A stretch of DNA of 64,000 nucleotides from Guyanagaster necrorhizus (GCF_019112545.1 NW_025064889.1:600114-664113); one strand, 5' to 3'. Positions 1 to 12,060 are shown, counted from the first letter of the stretch. Program-made: numbers and translations. The notes: a model not told the origin generated them from the sequence alone.

Positions 1-94
1 GTAGGTAATGGGAAGCGGTCGGAGTCCGGTGGGTAGTGTGATTGGATTCGTGGTTGGTTGAGGTGACACGGAGGCCGGCGGCATGCGCGTAACA
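1..94 (-). repeat. Beta-family LTR terminus, young CpG-rich copy (cut by window edge)
   Basis: The 94 bp match the end of the beta LTRs at 11063-11562 and 18155-18647, ending in gcgcgtaaca. This copy has about nine CpG dinucleotides, and the homologous sites in the older copies read TG or CA. It interrupts an alpha LTR that continues at 95, so it is the most recent insertion in this part of the nest. The rest of the element lies left of the window. Confidence 0.88.
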
Positions 95-458
95 GAAGGG
101 AGAGACAATGCCCCTTTTGTCCTCAAATTGCAGTGCACAACCACAGCTCTGCAGCAAGACAACAGCTTTTGTGGAGAGCCTGGCAATGATAGGGGGAATA
201 GCTCTACAGCAGATAATATCTTTTGTGAACAGTTATTTATAACACGATAACAGAACAGTATTTAAGTAGCATAGTTCTCGCTGTAACACCCCAGTCTCAA
301 ACTAAAGTTTTACTTCACCATCTTATCTCAAGCGAACTGCAATGCCTTGACAACACAATGCTAGTCACACACAAGTGAACTCAGTTGGACATACCTGAAG
401 TATGAGATACTGAACTGTTTATCATATGTCTCTAATCATGTGGAATTTGGGCTTAACA
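95..458 (+). repeat. Alpha-family LTR (A-type), 5' end lost to the beta insertion
   Basis: The sequence aligns over its whole length with the reverse complement of the element A LTRs (23041-23556, 30935-31450), including the tatttaag promoter box, the R-start region and the terminal gggcttaaca. It is plus oriented and is probably a solo or 3' LTR inserted into the ORF1 region of element G. It keeps some CpG (for example ctcgctg), so it is younger than G. Confidence 0.85.
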
Positions 459-1684
459 GAAACCTTCAGAGGTTGTGGTCAGAGACATGAGTGTTAAGAG
501 ATACTTGAAGCCTATAGATGTTAAGTATAGACTCAGTGTCTGAGGGAAGGGTGTTGGTACTGGTGGCTTGGGGGAGAGGTATATCATCTCATCAGGGAGA
601 GAGAGTATTGTCCCTTCTTATAGCCTCACTGGAGGTGACAGGGCTGTAAGGTTCTGTCTAGAGGTCTGTTTTGGTTCTGAAAATACTGGGCTCCTAGAAT
701 AGAGAGCATGTGGACTCTGTTCAGAGTCTATATCAGCTGGAGGAGACAGAGCCCTGATGGGTGGCTTCATGCTCATGCTTCTGTCATTGCCTCCTTCTGT
801 CTTCTTGCTCCTCCTTATACTGCTGCTGGGCTTCAGCCTGGGTATATTTGGTGAGTGCTCTAGCTTACTTGAGGTCTGTCTGAGCTTGCTCTTCCTGTCA
901 CTGCTACTGCTGTTGAACTACTGCATCATAATTGAAAGAGACCCTGAGGTCCCAGTCTAGGAATATCCTTTGGATGATTCTGTCTTGGGCTGCCTCTCTT
1001 CAATGTCAGACCTCTTCTCAGTTTTCTTGGTTGTTGCCCATTCTGAGGCTGCTATAGTCATGAGAAAGTGTGGCAAAGAGAGTTTCTGTTGGAGTGGCAT
1101 AGAGAAAGTTATGTTCTGAGTGCAGCAAAACACTTTGAGGTCTTAGAGCCATCTGAGGGATATCAATGGAGTCTCTAGCATGGTCTCTAATGCTGAATGC
1201 TCTCATGGTAGTGGAAGGGTCAGAGGATGATGAGTCATTAAAGAAGTCCTCAGAAAGGTCTTTGTCTTTGTGATTAGAGATGAGACAGAATCCATGGGTT
1301 TTAGAATCCTGTGATATGATTGTTGTAGTTTCTACTGTTGGGTTGTTAGGGTCAAGAGGGGTATCTATGCTCCTCCTCTTCTTAAATGTTTCCTGAATGT
1401 GGGCTGCTAGGCTCAGCTTTGGGTAAGGTTTCTGTTAGAGACCGAAAGGAGGATCAAAGGGTATAGAGGATGTCATGTAACCAGAGGCCAGAGGTTACAT
1501 TCCTAAAGATTTATTAGATCTGCTGAAACTCTTGATAGTGCTTCACTGCCTAAGTGGTGATTGATTGGCATCTCCAACAAAGTTGGATGATCACCAAAAG
1601 TCCTAATAGCATTCTGATGATGGAAGCTAAGAGATCAAAGAATTTGCAGTTGAAGTTTAGAGAGTTAGAATTGAAAGATAGCAT
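459..1684 (-). pseudogene. Element G ORF1 remnant (5' membrane-anchored ORF of alpha family)
   Basis: This is the decayed first ORF of an alpha element, read right to left from ATG 1682-1684. After about 14 residues comes a hydrophobic stretch of 22 codons (1577-1642) with LLASII near the start and GLLVII further on. It is colinear without gaps with the same segment in A, D, I and J. Downstream, the ORF carries the HARDSID motif seen in D (HARDSLD) and A (HARDSLD). The function is unknown; a membrane anchor is inferred from hydrophobicity alone. The region ends near the ORF1/Gag overlap, where an alpha LTR has inserted, and is broken by stops and frameshifts. Confidence 0.7.
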
Positions 1685-1728
1685 TCAGTTTTCTCCACAC
1701 TTATTGTGCATGAGAAAAGAAAAGAGAA

Positions 1729-1741
1729 AGCTTCAAGCTAA
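1729..1741 (-). promoter_or_regulatory. Self-priming primer-binding site of element G
   Basis: Read on the minus strand, the 13-mer ttagcttgaagct lies 1 nt inside the LTR edge. Its reverse complement is found perfectly in the G LTR (plus coordinates 1898-1910), 34 nt downstream of a tatataag box. This is the Tf1/sushi-style arrangement, in which the 5' end of the transcript folds onto the PBS. No tRNA-type TGG PBS is present. Confidence 0.75.
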
Positions 1742-1742
1742 T

Positions 1743-2212
1743 TGTTAGACCCAAGCTGCACATGATTGTAGACATGTGGTAAACTGATGTCACTTCATAC
1801 TTTGAGTGAAATAGCAGAGTCCACTGATGTGAATATTGATTGATATGCTATAAGGCTTTATGATCAGCTCAAGAGTAGAATAATATGAGGATAAACTTTA
1901 GCTTGAAGCTGAGGTTTTCTAGCAAGAGTGAGCCTCCTTATATACTGTATATGTCTGAGATAAATATAAGACTGTTTATTATATATTTTCAAGTTTTTAT
2001 GCCTATTGTCTTTGGGCATCACTACTATACACAAAAGATTGATTGTGTATCATCAAGGGCTGATTGCCACATCAGAGGATAATGATAGATTAGCTCATAT
2101 TGTGATGACTAAGCTTCTTCCATAATCCTAAGCACTGGTTTAGACACCTTGATTAAGCATAAATAGGGATTAACTCATAGAAAATGGAAATAAAAAAGAA
2201 AAAATCATAACA
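1743..2212 (-). repeat. Element G 5' LTR (alpha family)
   Basis: The 470-bp LTR runs from tgttagaccc to aaaatcataaca and matches the D, A and I LTRs. In the minus orientation it holds a tatataag box and the R-start agcttcaagctaa. It is followed by ctctc at 2213, the presumed TSD; the matching copy is left of the window. The element is inserted in the gag region of element E. Confidence 0.88.
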
Positions 2213-5200
2213 CTCTCAATACTCATGTCTCTGACTAGAGACTCCAATGATTTCTTAAAGAAAGAATTATAGCCCTCTTCCTCAATCTCTGGTTCTATCA
2301 AAACTTTTACTGATATTGCTGCAAATTGGAGGAGCACTGAACTCAAGGCAGTCATAGAAGTAACCTCAGGATTAGAGCAGAACCAATTAAGCAGTCTCCT
2401 GCTTGGTCCAATCCTAGCATCATTGTCAATGATGACAACCAGCTCTCTGGCAACTCTTTGGCCATAGGACTCTCCAACTTATGACCTGTATGATGACTTT
2501 CCCATCAAGGACAGCAAGGAAAAAGGATAGACTGAAGATGAGAAGGCAATTCAAGATGTCTCTCTTAAATAAGGGCAATAGAAATATTCAGAAGAAAAGA
2601 CAAACAAAGAAGCATTGGTCAAAGAAATACAATGAGCCAGAGAAGAAGAATACAAAGGATTGTACAAAGAGAGAGTAATATTTCTATAGAGAGATACTCA
2701 GTGGTTGATTTCAGAAATAGAGCAGAAGTATATTTATGCTGATACCAATAAATGGCAGGATACTTTGCAATATTCCACCACTAACTATGCTATTAATGTT
2801 TATAACAGATAGCATCTAGAAGATCATCTCAGTGAGTTGCTGAAGTACAAGTCAAAGTACAATGTTCAACCAATACTATAGACTCTGTTCACCACTCTAA
2901 AGCAAGCTGTATACATGACTCTATTGATTTGAACCAATTGAAGTCAATACTCCTGTATGATGCCATTGATCTAATCCTTAGCAACCTGGCTGTCATGATC
3001 CTGACCACAACCAGCTACTTGGCCTGCTGGTTTCTGAAACTCTTGGACCAGCAAAGAGAGCAGGCTATTTAGTGGGCAGCCACCATCTGATAAAGCTGAA
3101 GAAAGTGAAAAGGAGTCAGTAAAGAACAACCCTGAGGCCATCAAGCTCAGATTCATGATCTGAAACAGAGTAATAGTATGAAAAAAAGCAGCTCTATTAG
3201 AAAGCCCTATTGCTGATGATGGGTCTCTCCATTCATTCTCTAGCCCACCAACTGAATAGTGGCACCTGCCCTTTGACCAGTGGCCCAATCCCATGAGTGC
3301 ACTGCTAGACAATGCTACCATTCTCCAGTGCAAACCTGATCTACTCTAAAAGCCCTGCTCTTTCAAGGGCATGTCTGATGATATTGACTGATTTCTAATT
3401 GACTGTGAACAATATTTCAAAGTATACATTGCCTACTTGAGGACCAATATGAACAAGATCACATGAACCTCCTCCTATCTGAAGGATAAAGCAAAGATGT
3501 GGTGCATACTCATTTTCTTGAACTTCTATTCAACTACCCAACAACATCACTGCCTACCATCATGGCCCATCTTCAAACAGATGCTTAACAACAAGTTCAT
3601 TAATCTGGCCATACAAGAAGTGCACAAGGCAAAGATCAAGGAGTTCAAAATAGGAGATAAGTTGGTGACAGAATATTTTGACAAGCTGAAATGGCTCACT
3701 AAGTTCACTGGAATTAGAGATGACATAGCAGATGATGAGAGAATAGTAGAGATGCTCAAGTGAAGAGCCTCCTCATCCTACATCAAGATAATCTCAGATA
3801 TTGAGAAGTTCATCCTGAAGAGATATGATAAATAGAAGGAGCAGATCATCAAGATGTACAAGGAGAGGCAGAGACAGAAAGCAGAACAATCCGACTTACA
3901 GGAGTATCAGAAGACAAATCAGCTGACAACTTTGAATTTAAAGCCCAGCAACTAAACTGGGACTACTAAAACAAGCTCTTCATCAACAGCCAGCACCCTC
4001 TTATATGGAACTCAAAAGACAGGAATAGGCACTATATACACTGGGGCCAGGAAACCAATGGATATAGATTGATTAAAGAAGAAAGACAAGTGTTTCAACT
4101 GTGGCCAAAAGGACCATATGTCAAGAGACCACCTGAAGAAGAAGCATATCTGCAAAGACATCAGAGTGCAAATTGCTGAGTTACAGAAGGAAGCCAAGGA
4201 ACTTGGCACAGAGACTAAGGATGAGGAAGTAAAAGATGAGGCCAATCAGTGAGCAATTTCACTAGATCAGCCAAGAAGAACAGTGTATCATCAGTAGCTG
4301 TAGGATAGACTAATAGTATCTTTGTAGGCACTCCTATGTCTAACTTACCTGTACATTTAAATATATCCAACTCAACTACTACCAACATATTGCATAAATC
4401 ACCAAACAAAAAAACTCAACCATCTATAGGCTGAACAGAGGGAGAGGCTCCCATCAAATGACTTAAGCCATTCAATATTAAATGGATCTGGAGGGCCATC
4501 AAAGATGCCAGGACAGAAGAAAAAGTAAAGGCCATACTCAAGAACTGGATACACAAGACCTAGACTAAAGAAGTGGTTGATGAAATAGTGGAAGGAATGC
4601 ATCAGGCTGAGCAATGTCAGGCACTGAAATGGCTCAACAAGCTACATGGACTCTAGAGATACATTTGACAGACAAAGACCCCAGAGCAAGACTTGACTAA
4701 CTGGTCCATCTATGTGGTTACCATCTTAATCAACAGTAGCTGTACCAGTAGCTCAATCAACTATGCTTTTATCAACAAGCATAGGCTTTCCACCAGAGTC
4801 ACTGCTGCCTCTATCCCTGTATATAATGCAGATGGAACCAAGAACTAAGCTGGATCAATAACTGAGTTCATTAAACTCCATCTAACTATTGGTGACTATT
4901 TCAAATGAATTGATCTGACCATTACCAATTTCAAAACCAAAGAAGTATTTCTCAGTCATGACTGGTTTATATGCCACAATCCCTTGGTCAATTGGAAGAC
5001 CAGGCAAATCACCTTCACATGATGCAAGTGCTAGAAAACTCCCTTTGAACAGCCTGACAAAGACTCTGAGGACCAATGGGATGAAGAGATAGAGGATAGA
5101 GAGACAATCTTTGCTGTAGACATTTGAAAGGCATTACATATCTGGGCAATGCACCATACCAATGACTTAGCTGCTAAAGCAAATGCCAAAAAGAAGGAAA

Positions 5201-5318
5201 GAATCTTTGAGAAAATAGTCCTGGACTAGACTCAAGACTACTGAGATCTCTTTGACAAGGAGAGTTTTGATGAGCTACTAGAGCTCAAGCCTTGGGACTA
5301 TACAATTGAACTAATTCT
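2213..5318 (+). pseudogene. Element E gag, protease and start of RT (degenerate)
   Basis: The stretch begins near the ORF1/Gag overlap, where the SIKTFTDIAANW segment corresponds to STTTSANIAREW in J. The Ty3-like capsid region lies around 3350-3770, with the conserved INLAIQEVHKAKIKEFKIGD block. A zinc knuckle at 4091-4132 reads CFNCGQKDHMSRDH, so the last Cys is changed to His. The protease active site at 4732-4740 reads NSS instead of DSG, so it is inactive. From about 5190 to 5318 the N-terminal flank of RT begins and is cut by D insertion at attct. Frames switch several times, and this copy is a pseudogene. Confidence 0.78.
5314..5318. repeat. Target-site duplication of element D (attct, left copy)
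   Basis: attct precedes the D 3' LTR, and attct follows the D 5' LTR at 39493-39497. Joining the flanks restores a continuous element E reading frame around the N-terminus of RT. Confidence 0.9.
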
Positions 5319-5788
5319 TGTTAAGCTCAAATGACATGTGACCTAAACACATAATAAACTGACACTGTCTTACACTTCAGACAATGATGTCAGAGTTCAC
5401 TTGATATGTTATATGGCTCTATATTGCAAGACCTTTAGATTGGCTCAAGATAAGATGGTAGAAAAATAAACTTTAGCTCAAAGCTGGAGATACTATAGTG
5501 AGAGCTATGCTACTTATATACTAGTTGTCATCCATCTAAAGATATAACTACCTAATTGTGTGTCCTAGCATTATAGAGCATTTTGTCTAGTGTTGTTAAG
5601 CTATCTACAAAAGAGTATTGTCTATCATCAAGCAGTTACCATCACATTGAAGGACAATGACCAACTGGGCATTGTTGTGCTGACTAAGCCTGTCCCATGG
5701 TCCTAAGCACTGGTCTAAGCACTCTGACTAAGCAAAGATAGGGGTCAATCTCTCAAATAAAAGATGAAAATGAGGAAAAATCATAACA
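5319..5788 (-). repeat. Element D 3' LTR
   Basis: 470 bp, tgttaagctc to aaatcataaca. It is the partner of 39023-39492, equal in length and clearly homologous, with mostly transition differences. Directly inside it, on the minus strand, is a polypurine tract (aagaagggggtaa). Confidence 0.92.
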
Positions 5789-6171
5789 TTACCCCCTTCT
5801 TAAGACCATCATTCTGATGGCTAATTTAGGGATAAGTCTAGGCATCTGAGAGCAGATAGTCTACCCTTCTTCTCATAAGATTCATGAAGACATTGACTAA
5901 TAAAATATCAGTTCAATGCCTGTTTGTAATCATATATTATATCATTAGCATTTATATGCTGTTCATTGACCCATTGGTTTGATTCTGGGCCATATCTCTT
6001 TCAGCTGACTAGATAGTCAACTGTGATCATCATTCCACCACCTTTTGACTTAATTTTTCATAATTTATGATCTAGGACTTGATCAACTTCATAATGTTCC
6101 TCATTGTCAATTAAGTCTGGCAGGAGCAGTAGCAGGCATTCTTGATTTAGGAATGCTGGTGTGATATATGG
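5789..6171 (-). pseudogene. Element D C-terminal chromodomain (degenerate)
   Basis: Minus-strand translation gives TVDYLVS, a stop, then KRYGPESNQWVNEQHIN, matching the chromodomain of A (YLVSWKEYRPKSNQWVN). The conserved Trp codon has become TGA. In chromoviruses this domain tethers integrase to modified chromatin, which fits the dense nesting. The region is separated from the rest of IN by R1. Confidence 0.75.
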
Positions 6172-8021
6172 TGACATGCCCTCTCCATGTTCAGGCATGT
6201 AAAATTGTAAAAATTGAGAATACATGAACTGCATTTCAGTCCAGTAAGCATGTAACTGGGAATAGAATAAGAGTGCACAGAAACTTAGCCATCATAAGGC
6301 TAAACTGAAGTAACAAGAAGCAGAGTGCATGGCCTAGTAGCAGACAAATACCAGAGGGGTTAGACTGCATGTGAGGTCCTAGCACTTTGCCCTAAACACA
6401 CCAATACCATTACCAGAGAGCATGCTAAAAATAAAAAGAATATGATTGAAATATAATCAGCAATTCTGATCACACAGATCAATGATGCACTGATAGAACA
6501 TGCTTTAGAACAGAGAGCTGAGACCCAAAGAAAGGTATCTGATTAACTGAATGCTGAATGAAGAAATGAAATAATGGCAACAAAAAAATAGATTGAGGAA
6601 TACTACTCTCAGAGATAAATAACACATATACTGCTCAGAGACTTGCATGCATACTTACAGTGCCTTAGCATGCTTAGCACAGTGAGAGGCTTCACATCAT
6701 ACTGAGGTATGACATATACCATATTAGATAAGTTAATTAATGCATGTCAAGCCAGAAGCAGTGCATTTTATGAGCTGGAGGGAATGTTGAGACACTGAAA
6801 AAGAGAACATAACTATTGTAGCTGACTCTGGACATGGGAGATAACTCTGGGAGACCAGAACAGTTTACTGCTGTCAGGGATATGTCACTGAGAAAATAAC
6901 AAAGCAAGCAGACCTGGCTAGGCCAGCTAGCTGAGGTCAGCTAGTGAGAAGACATTGCACAGTCTTAGCTCAGAAGAGAATAAGCATGGCAACTGCAATA
7001 TGCATGTGAATAATACCTGTGGGATCCAGCATAGACTTCCATGCTTTGAAGATACCATAGTAGGGTTGTATTAGTAAGTATTATAGTAGAGTATTTAAAT
7101 ACCATATTGTATAAGTAGAAAGACAAGTTTCTGACCCTCACAGTTGCAGTGTATTAGGCACAGAAAGCCTTGCACTCTGGCTCTGGGTTTGTGTTTGTAA
7201 CTTTGAGTGAGAGAATAAACATATTATTGAATATCTTTGAGAGAGCTGTGAGAACTAAGTGAGGCATTGAAGCTCATGAAAGACTTGAGCCCAGTTTGAT
7301 AAGAGGTTTTGGATTGTGCTCTAACCTGAGAATAAGAGAGCAGTGTCTGAAGAGCATCATCTTGAGTTTTTGAGGTATTTGTGACACACAGTGCTATAGG
7401 TGGCAGAGGTTCAAACCCTTTGGCTTGATTAGTATGCACTTTTATGTTATTTCTGCAGATTAGCAGAGGTTCAAACTCTTTGGTCTGTTAGACAGTGTTT
7501 TATGTCTCTGGATCACATAGGTTTGAATCCTGTGGGTCTATGATCAGTTTGAAAACTTGTGAACAGAGATCTGTGCTCTTTGGCACTTGTGAACATGTTT
7601 GTGATTGGTTTTTGCTTAGAGTGTGAAGCTTTGAGTCATGTATTGTGTGTGTTAGGGATTTTGAGGTGATTAGAGCTATGCTTAGGATCTTTTGAGGGTT
7701 TTGTGGGAGTGTTTTGACATATTATATTGAGCTGCAGTACTCTTTGTCTTGAGGTCTGGCAACACCTGTTGCCACCTCTTGTTCTGATAAAATGAAAAGC
7801 TTTGAGACTTAAAGAGACCTTAGACTGTTGTAAGTGCACTATTACTGTTCACACACTGTGATCTCATTGAAGAGGACAATTATATTTGTTGATTACTACT
7901 TTTATTGCATTATAATCCCCCCACAAACTAAGAGTTTTGTGTGTGTGTTAGTGGAAGTGTGGTCAGTGAATAATGCTCTGCTGTATCTCTTTTCACCTTG
8001 CATGCACTCAGATTCTCTTCA
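6172..8021. mobile_element. Repeat R1: 1.85-kb TG...CA element, probable solo LTR
   Basis: This sequence interrupts D pol and is related over its whole length to 58735-60505 (reverse orientation). It begins tgacatgc, ends ctcttca and is flanked by atgg (6168-6171) and atag (8022-8025), a 4-bp TSD differing by one transition. It has no long ORF. A gtatttaaatac-type AT box lies near 7090. The only noticeable ORF is about 70 codons on the minus strand (7224-7439) and is partly alignable in R2. The size and TG/CA ends fit a large solo LTR of a family with 4-bp TSDs. Strand of transcription is undetermined. Confidence 0.65.
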
Positions 8022-8025
8022 ATAG

Positions 8026-9330
8026 TGTTAATAATGTCTCATTGAAGATATTATGAACCTTCCATATAGTGGGAAGTCATAGTCTATATGCAGAGGTGCT
8101 GACTTTTGTGAGGATAGAGAAAGAACTCATGTGTTTGTTGGTGAGTTTTCATTTTGGTCATAAAAGATGAAGATTTGTTGTATCTAGCCACACTTTGTCA
8201 TTGACCAAGTATTCATGTGTGGATCTTTGGTGCTTGTTGTATTAGGTTTTCATTGATGTTATAGCCTTCTTGAGTGCTGTCTTGGTTTCTGTATGGATTT
8301 TTGCCATAGTTGTAGCAAAGTCTGTAGAGGCAGATGTCATAGTGTGATGTCATTCAGTTTGGGTGATATCAGGATGTTGCCCATGATTTATGAAGAATGG
8401 GGTTTTACCTATGGCTGAGTGAATCCTGTTATTATGTTAAAAGGCTGTGAGTGCTAGTCATTCTATCCAGTCATCTTATCAGTAATTGATGAAGAGGTAG
8501 AGATACTTTTCCATCTCTTGGTTTGCTTATTCTGTTTGGCCATCCATCTGAGGATGATAAGCAGTGGATGCATTCTGCTTAATGTCGAGTAGGTAATACA
8601 AATCATCCAAGAACTTGGATATAAATTGTGGTCCTCTATCTGAAATGACAACTTGAGGCATACTATATTTGGTGTATACCTCATTGTGTAAGATTTTTGC
8701 CCACTCTTCCAAAGTTAACTCTGTCAAACAGGCAATTGATATGATCACCTTAGAAAATCAATCAATTATAATGAGAATGGCATCATAGCTATTACAGTCT
8801 GATAATCTGGTGATCATATCTACTGAAATGTGAGTTCATAGTGATGATGGAACCTCATTCAGATGAAGCAATGCTGCTTGCAGCTGCATTGAAGATTTGC
8901 CCCACTGACAAACCTTGTATGCTTTGATATATTTGGTGATATCAGTGCCTATTTTAGGCCACTAATATTTCCATAGGATGAGTTTCTTGGTCTTAGCAAT
9001 TCCTGGGTGCCCAGCAGTTGCATGATCATGGTAGGTGATGATGATTTCTCCACAAAGTGTCTGATCTCTCAGAATGTAGATCTGCCTATTATAGCAGATC
9101 ATCTCTCCTTCCTTCATCATTTCTTGCTTATGATTGAGCAATAAGGCCACTCATTTGTCTCACTTTTTCATGTCTCTTGTGGTGCTCTTGATCTGCTCAT
9201 GGATCTTCTCCTTGGTTGGCATTATTATTGCTTGAAAGTGTTCAGACCTTAATAGTGTGACTCCCTCATTGTCCTCTCCTCTTTGGTCATGGTCAGCCTG
9301 TCAACTGAGCAGGTCAGCCTTCTTGTTTGC
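8026..9330 (-). pseudogene. Element D integrase core (degenerate)
   Basis: The minus-strand pieces include the IN zinc-binding region (8962-9150, HDHATAGHPGIAKTK). The catalytic core at 8527-8748 contains ISDRGPQFISKFLDDLYYLL and the glutamate in the QMDGQTE segment, that is, two of the DDE acidic residues. The first Asp region lies near 8790-8830. It is close in sequence to the A integrase and broken by stops and frameshifts. Confidence 0.78.
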
Positions 9331-11062
9331 TGCACCAGCTTTGTGGTGTAGCATATATTGATATTAGCTAAGCTCAGTTACTCATCTGGCTTGTTGGCAG
9401 TTCAGCTTTTGCAGTTGCCAGAAATACTGCAAGTTCTGATGATCTATTCAGATTTTGAAGACTTTGACTGTACCAATCAAGTAATGCCACTATTCTTCCA
9501 GAGTGAGCATTATTGTGAGCAGCTCTTTGTCATAAATCTTGTAGTTTCATTCTGTAATGGTGAGCACTTTTGATAAAAATGCAACTGAGTGCCATTTGCC
9601 CTTCTGTTTCTGGGAAAGTACTACTCTAATAGTGTCTTCACTGGAGTCAGCTTCCACATGGAATTTCCTATTTTGGGTTGAGATGATAAGGACTATATCC
9701 TCTGACAATCAGTGTTTAAGGTCATTAAATGCTGATTGTTAGGATGGGCTCTAGATCCAGAGTGCATTGCCAGTTAACTGGATCATGGGATGGACTATTT
9801 TGCTGTAGTCTTGGATGAAATATTGATAGAAGTTGGTGAAACCCAAAAAGGACTGTAATTTCTTTTTCTTAGTAGATTCTGGCCATTCTGTAATCTCTGC
9901 TATCTTGATGGGGTCCATCTGAATACTTTCTTCACTGATGATAACTCTAAGATACTCAGTCTCGAGTACTTCAAATTCACACTTCTCAGCCTTGAGAAAT
10001 AATCAGTGCTTCCTCATGAGTGCTAGCACTTGTTGCACTAGACATCAGTGTTTTTTCTTGGTTTTGGATATAATGAGAATATCATCCAAGTAAATTGTCA
10101 TCTTTTCAGTAGTGATAAGATTCTTGAATATATTATTCATCATCTACTAGAAGGTTTCCAGTGAGTTGGTGAAGCCAAAGAATATAACTGTAGGTTTGAA
10201 CAACCCTCAGTTAGTGTAAAAGGTGGCTTTTCACTCGTCTCCCTCCTTGATGTGTATATTGTTGTACTCCTATCAGATGTCCAGCTTAGTGTAATACTGG
10301 GCACTACAAAGCTTGTCCATAAGTTCAGAGATTAGTAGAAGTAAATAGTGATTCTTGATCATCATCTTATTGAGCTTCTAGTAATTCTGTACCAGTCAAA
10401 GCTTGCCATCCTTCTTTTTGATAAAAAAAAAGAGAGAGGCCATTGGAGATTTTGATGGTCAGATTTGTCTAATGGATAAGTTTTCATTTAAGAACTTATC
10501 AAGTTCTTGCTGTTCATTATTGCCAAGCAGATATATTTTGCAGTCCTGATTGGCATTGGCATTAGAGATCAGCTCAATAGCATGATCTCATAGCTTTGAT
10601 GCCAGTAGCTCATCAAAGCTTTCCTTCTCAAATAGGTTGTAGTAGTCTTGCACCTATTTGAGCACTATCTCTTTGAATGTTTTCTTCTCCTTTCCTGCAT
10701 TGGCTTTTGCTGTCAGATCATTAGCATGATGCATAGCATGAATGTGTATGGCCTTCTGTAGGTCTACAGTGAGAATGGTCTCACCATCCTCCATCTCCTC
10801 ATCTCACCAGTCCTCAGAATCTTTGTCAGGCAATTTGAATGGGATTTTCTGGCACTGGCATCTTGAAAATGTGATATAGCCAGTCTTCTAATTGATTAGC
10901 AGATTATGGTGAATTAGCCAATCATGACCAAGAAAGATTTCTTTAGTCTTCAGGTTGATTATAGCCAAGTCAATTCATTTGGAGTGATCACTGATCATAA
11001 GCCTAAGTTTGACAAACTCAGTAATTGGACCAACTTGTTCTTAGTCCCATTTGCATTGTAGA
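9331..11062 (-). pseudogene. Element D RT, RNase H and protease C-terminus (degenerate)
   Basis: RNase H occupies about 9340-9780, and RT about 9790-10690. The RT active site at 10081-10092 reads YLDD, the only intact copy in the window, followed by ILIIS. Upstream of RT the region up to 11062 corresponds to the PR/RT linker and protease tail. It stops at the gtaga TSD of the first beta element. The homologous continuation is found, inverted, ending at 20669. Confidence 0.8.
11058..11062. repeat. Orphan TSD half gtaga left of BL
   Basis: gtaga does not match the 5-mer on the other side of BL (ctacc). It is the reverse complement of tctac left of BR (20665-20669). Pairing these two restores the TSD of one ancestral beta insertion. 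Confidence 0.85.
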
Positions 11063-11562
11063 TGTTAAGAATGTGCCAATTGAGTGGGTTTGAATGCATG
11101 CATAGAGATCAGTGGAGTGTGTGAGTGTCAATGAAGCTATTGGCAACATCACTCTTGAGTCAGAGCCCAAGGATTTGGATGAATAGAATGGAGTTCCATC
11201 AGAGGAGTGAAGAGGAGTATCCTTCAGAGCAGAATCCAATGGATGAGGTAGGGAGGAGTTGAAGTCAGTATGAAGTGTAGATGGCTATCCAAGTTGATAT
11301 TCAAACTGAGTAGTTACAATGATTATATATGGCTTTATATACTAATAGTAGCTAATTCTGAGTTAGGTTCCATTGGGTTCCAATGTTAATATTCACTACT
11401 GAGTTCAGGGTCTAGATATTACAATGTGAAATATAGATGTGAAATGATAATGGTGAAAATGAAATTAATAGGTAATGGGGAGTGGCCAAAGTCCAGTGGA
11501 TTTCTGTGATTGCATTTATGGTTGGTTCAGGTGACATGGAGGCCAGTGGCATATGCATAACA
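11063..11562 (-). repeat. BL 3' LTR (beta family)
   Basis: 500 bp with termini tgttaag...gcataaca on the plus strand. It is homologous to 18155-18647, 20670-21169, 36593-37085, 12621-13118 and 1-94. It contains the beta promoter box and R-start on the minus strand. Confidence 0.9.
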
Positions 11563-11689
11563 GTATCCTCCTGTTAGCATTCTTGTCCTCAAGAGCACAG
11601 ATTCTGATGGCTGGTGGATCTACATGAAAGATTGTTGGTGGTCATAGGAATTTTTTGTAACTTGGTCAGATACCATCACCATTGCTCTA

Positions 11690-12060
11690 ACTATGTCACC
11701 TCCCACTGCATATTGTCACTCACATACTCCTGAGCCTTTGGTGAGGGAACCCACCCTTAACAGCCCTGAAGAGGCCAAGGAATTATTTCATCTGGAATGA
11801 CAGACTATGAAGGAAGAATATGCAGAGACTATGAAGAGCCATTTGGAATGGTAAGGGAAGCAGAAGCAGGAGGAAAAGGTCTAGGCAGACCATGTGACTC
11901 AGAAGGTGCAAAAAAGGGAGCAGAAGAAGGAATTGGAGAGAAAAAAAGAGGAGATCCAGCAGGCTATAGAGAGGCAGGCTAAGGAGGGGGAGGAGATATT
12001 GAGAGAGGCAGCTCAAAGAGAGGCTGAGGAGAGAGAGGCTGCAGAGGCCATGATGAGGAC
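11690..12060 (+). pseudogene. Antisense accessory ORF of beta family, truncated in BL
   Basis: The gene lies on the strand opposite to BL gag-pol, between the chromodomain and the 3' LTR. The plus-strand frame contains PLVREPTLNSPEEAKELF and then a Glu/Lys/Arg/Ala-rich heptad-like stretch (REQKKELERKKEEIQQA and LREAAQREAEEREAAEA), a predicted coiled coil. The same protein is longer in BR (36440 down to 35250). Here the sequence jumps at about 12053 directly to the segment near 35220 of BR, so the basic and Cys-rich parts are deleted. In-frame stops are present. Confidence 0.6.

Noticed and set aside
757..960. 67-codon Leu/Ser-rich plus-strand ORF
   Set aside because: It is the complement of the decayed ORF1 of element G; the hydrophobic composition comes from reading an acidic/Gln-rich region in reverse.
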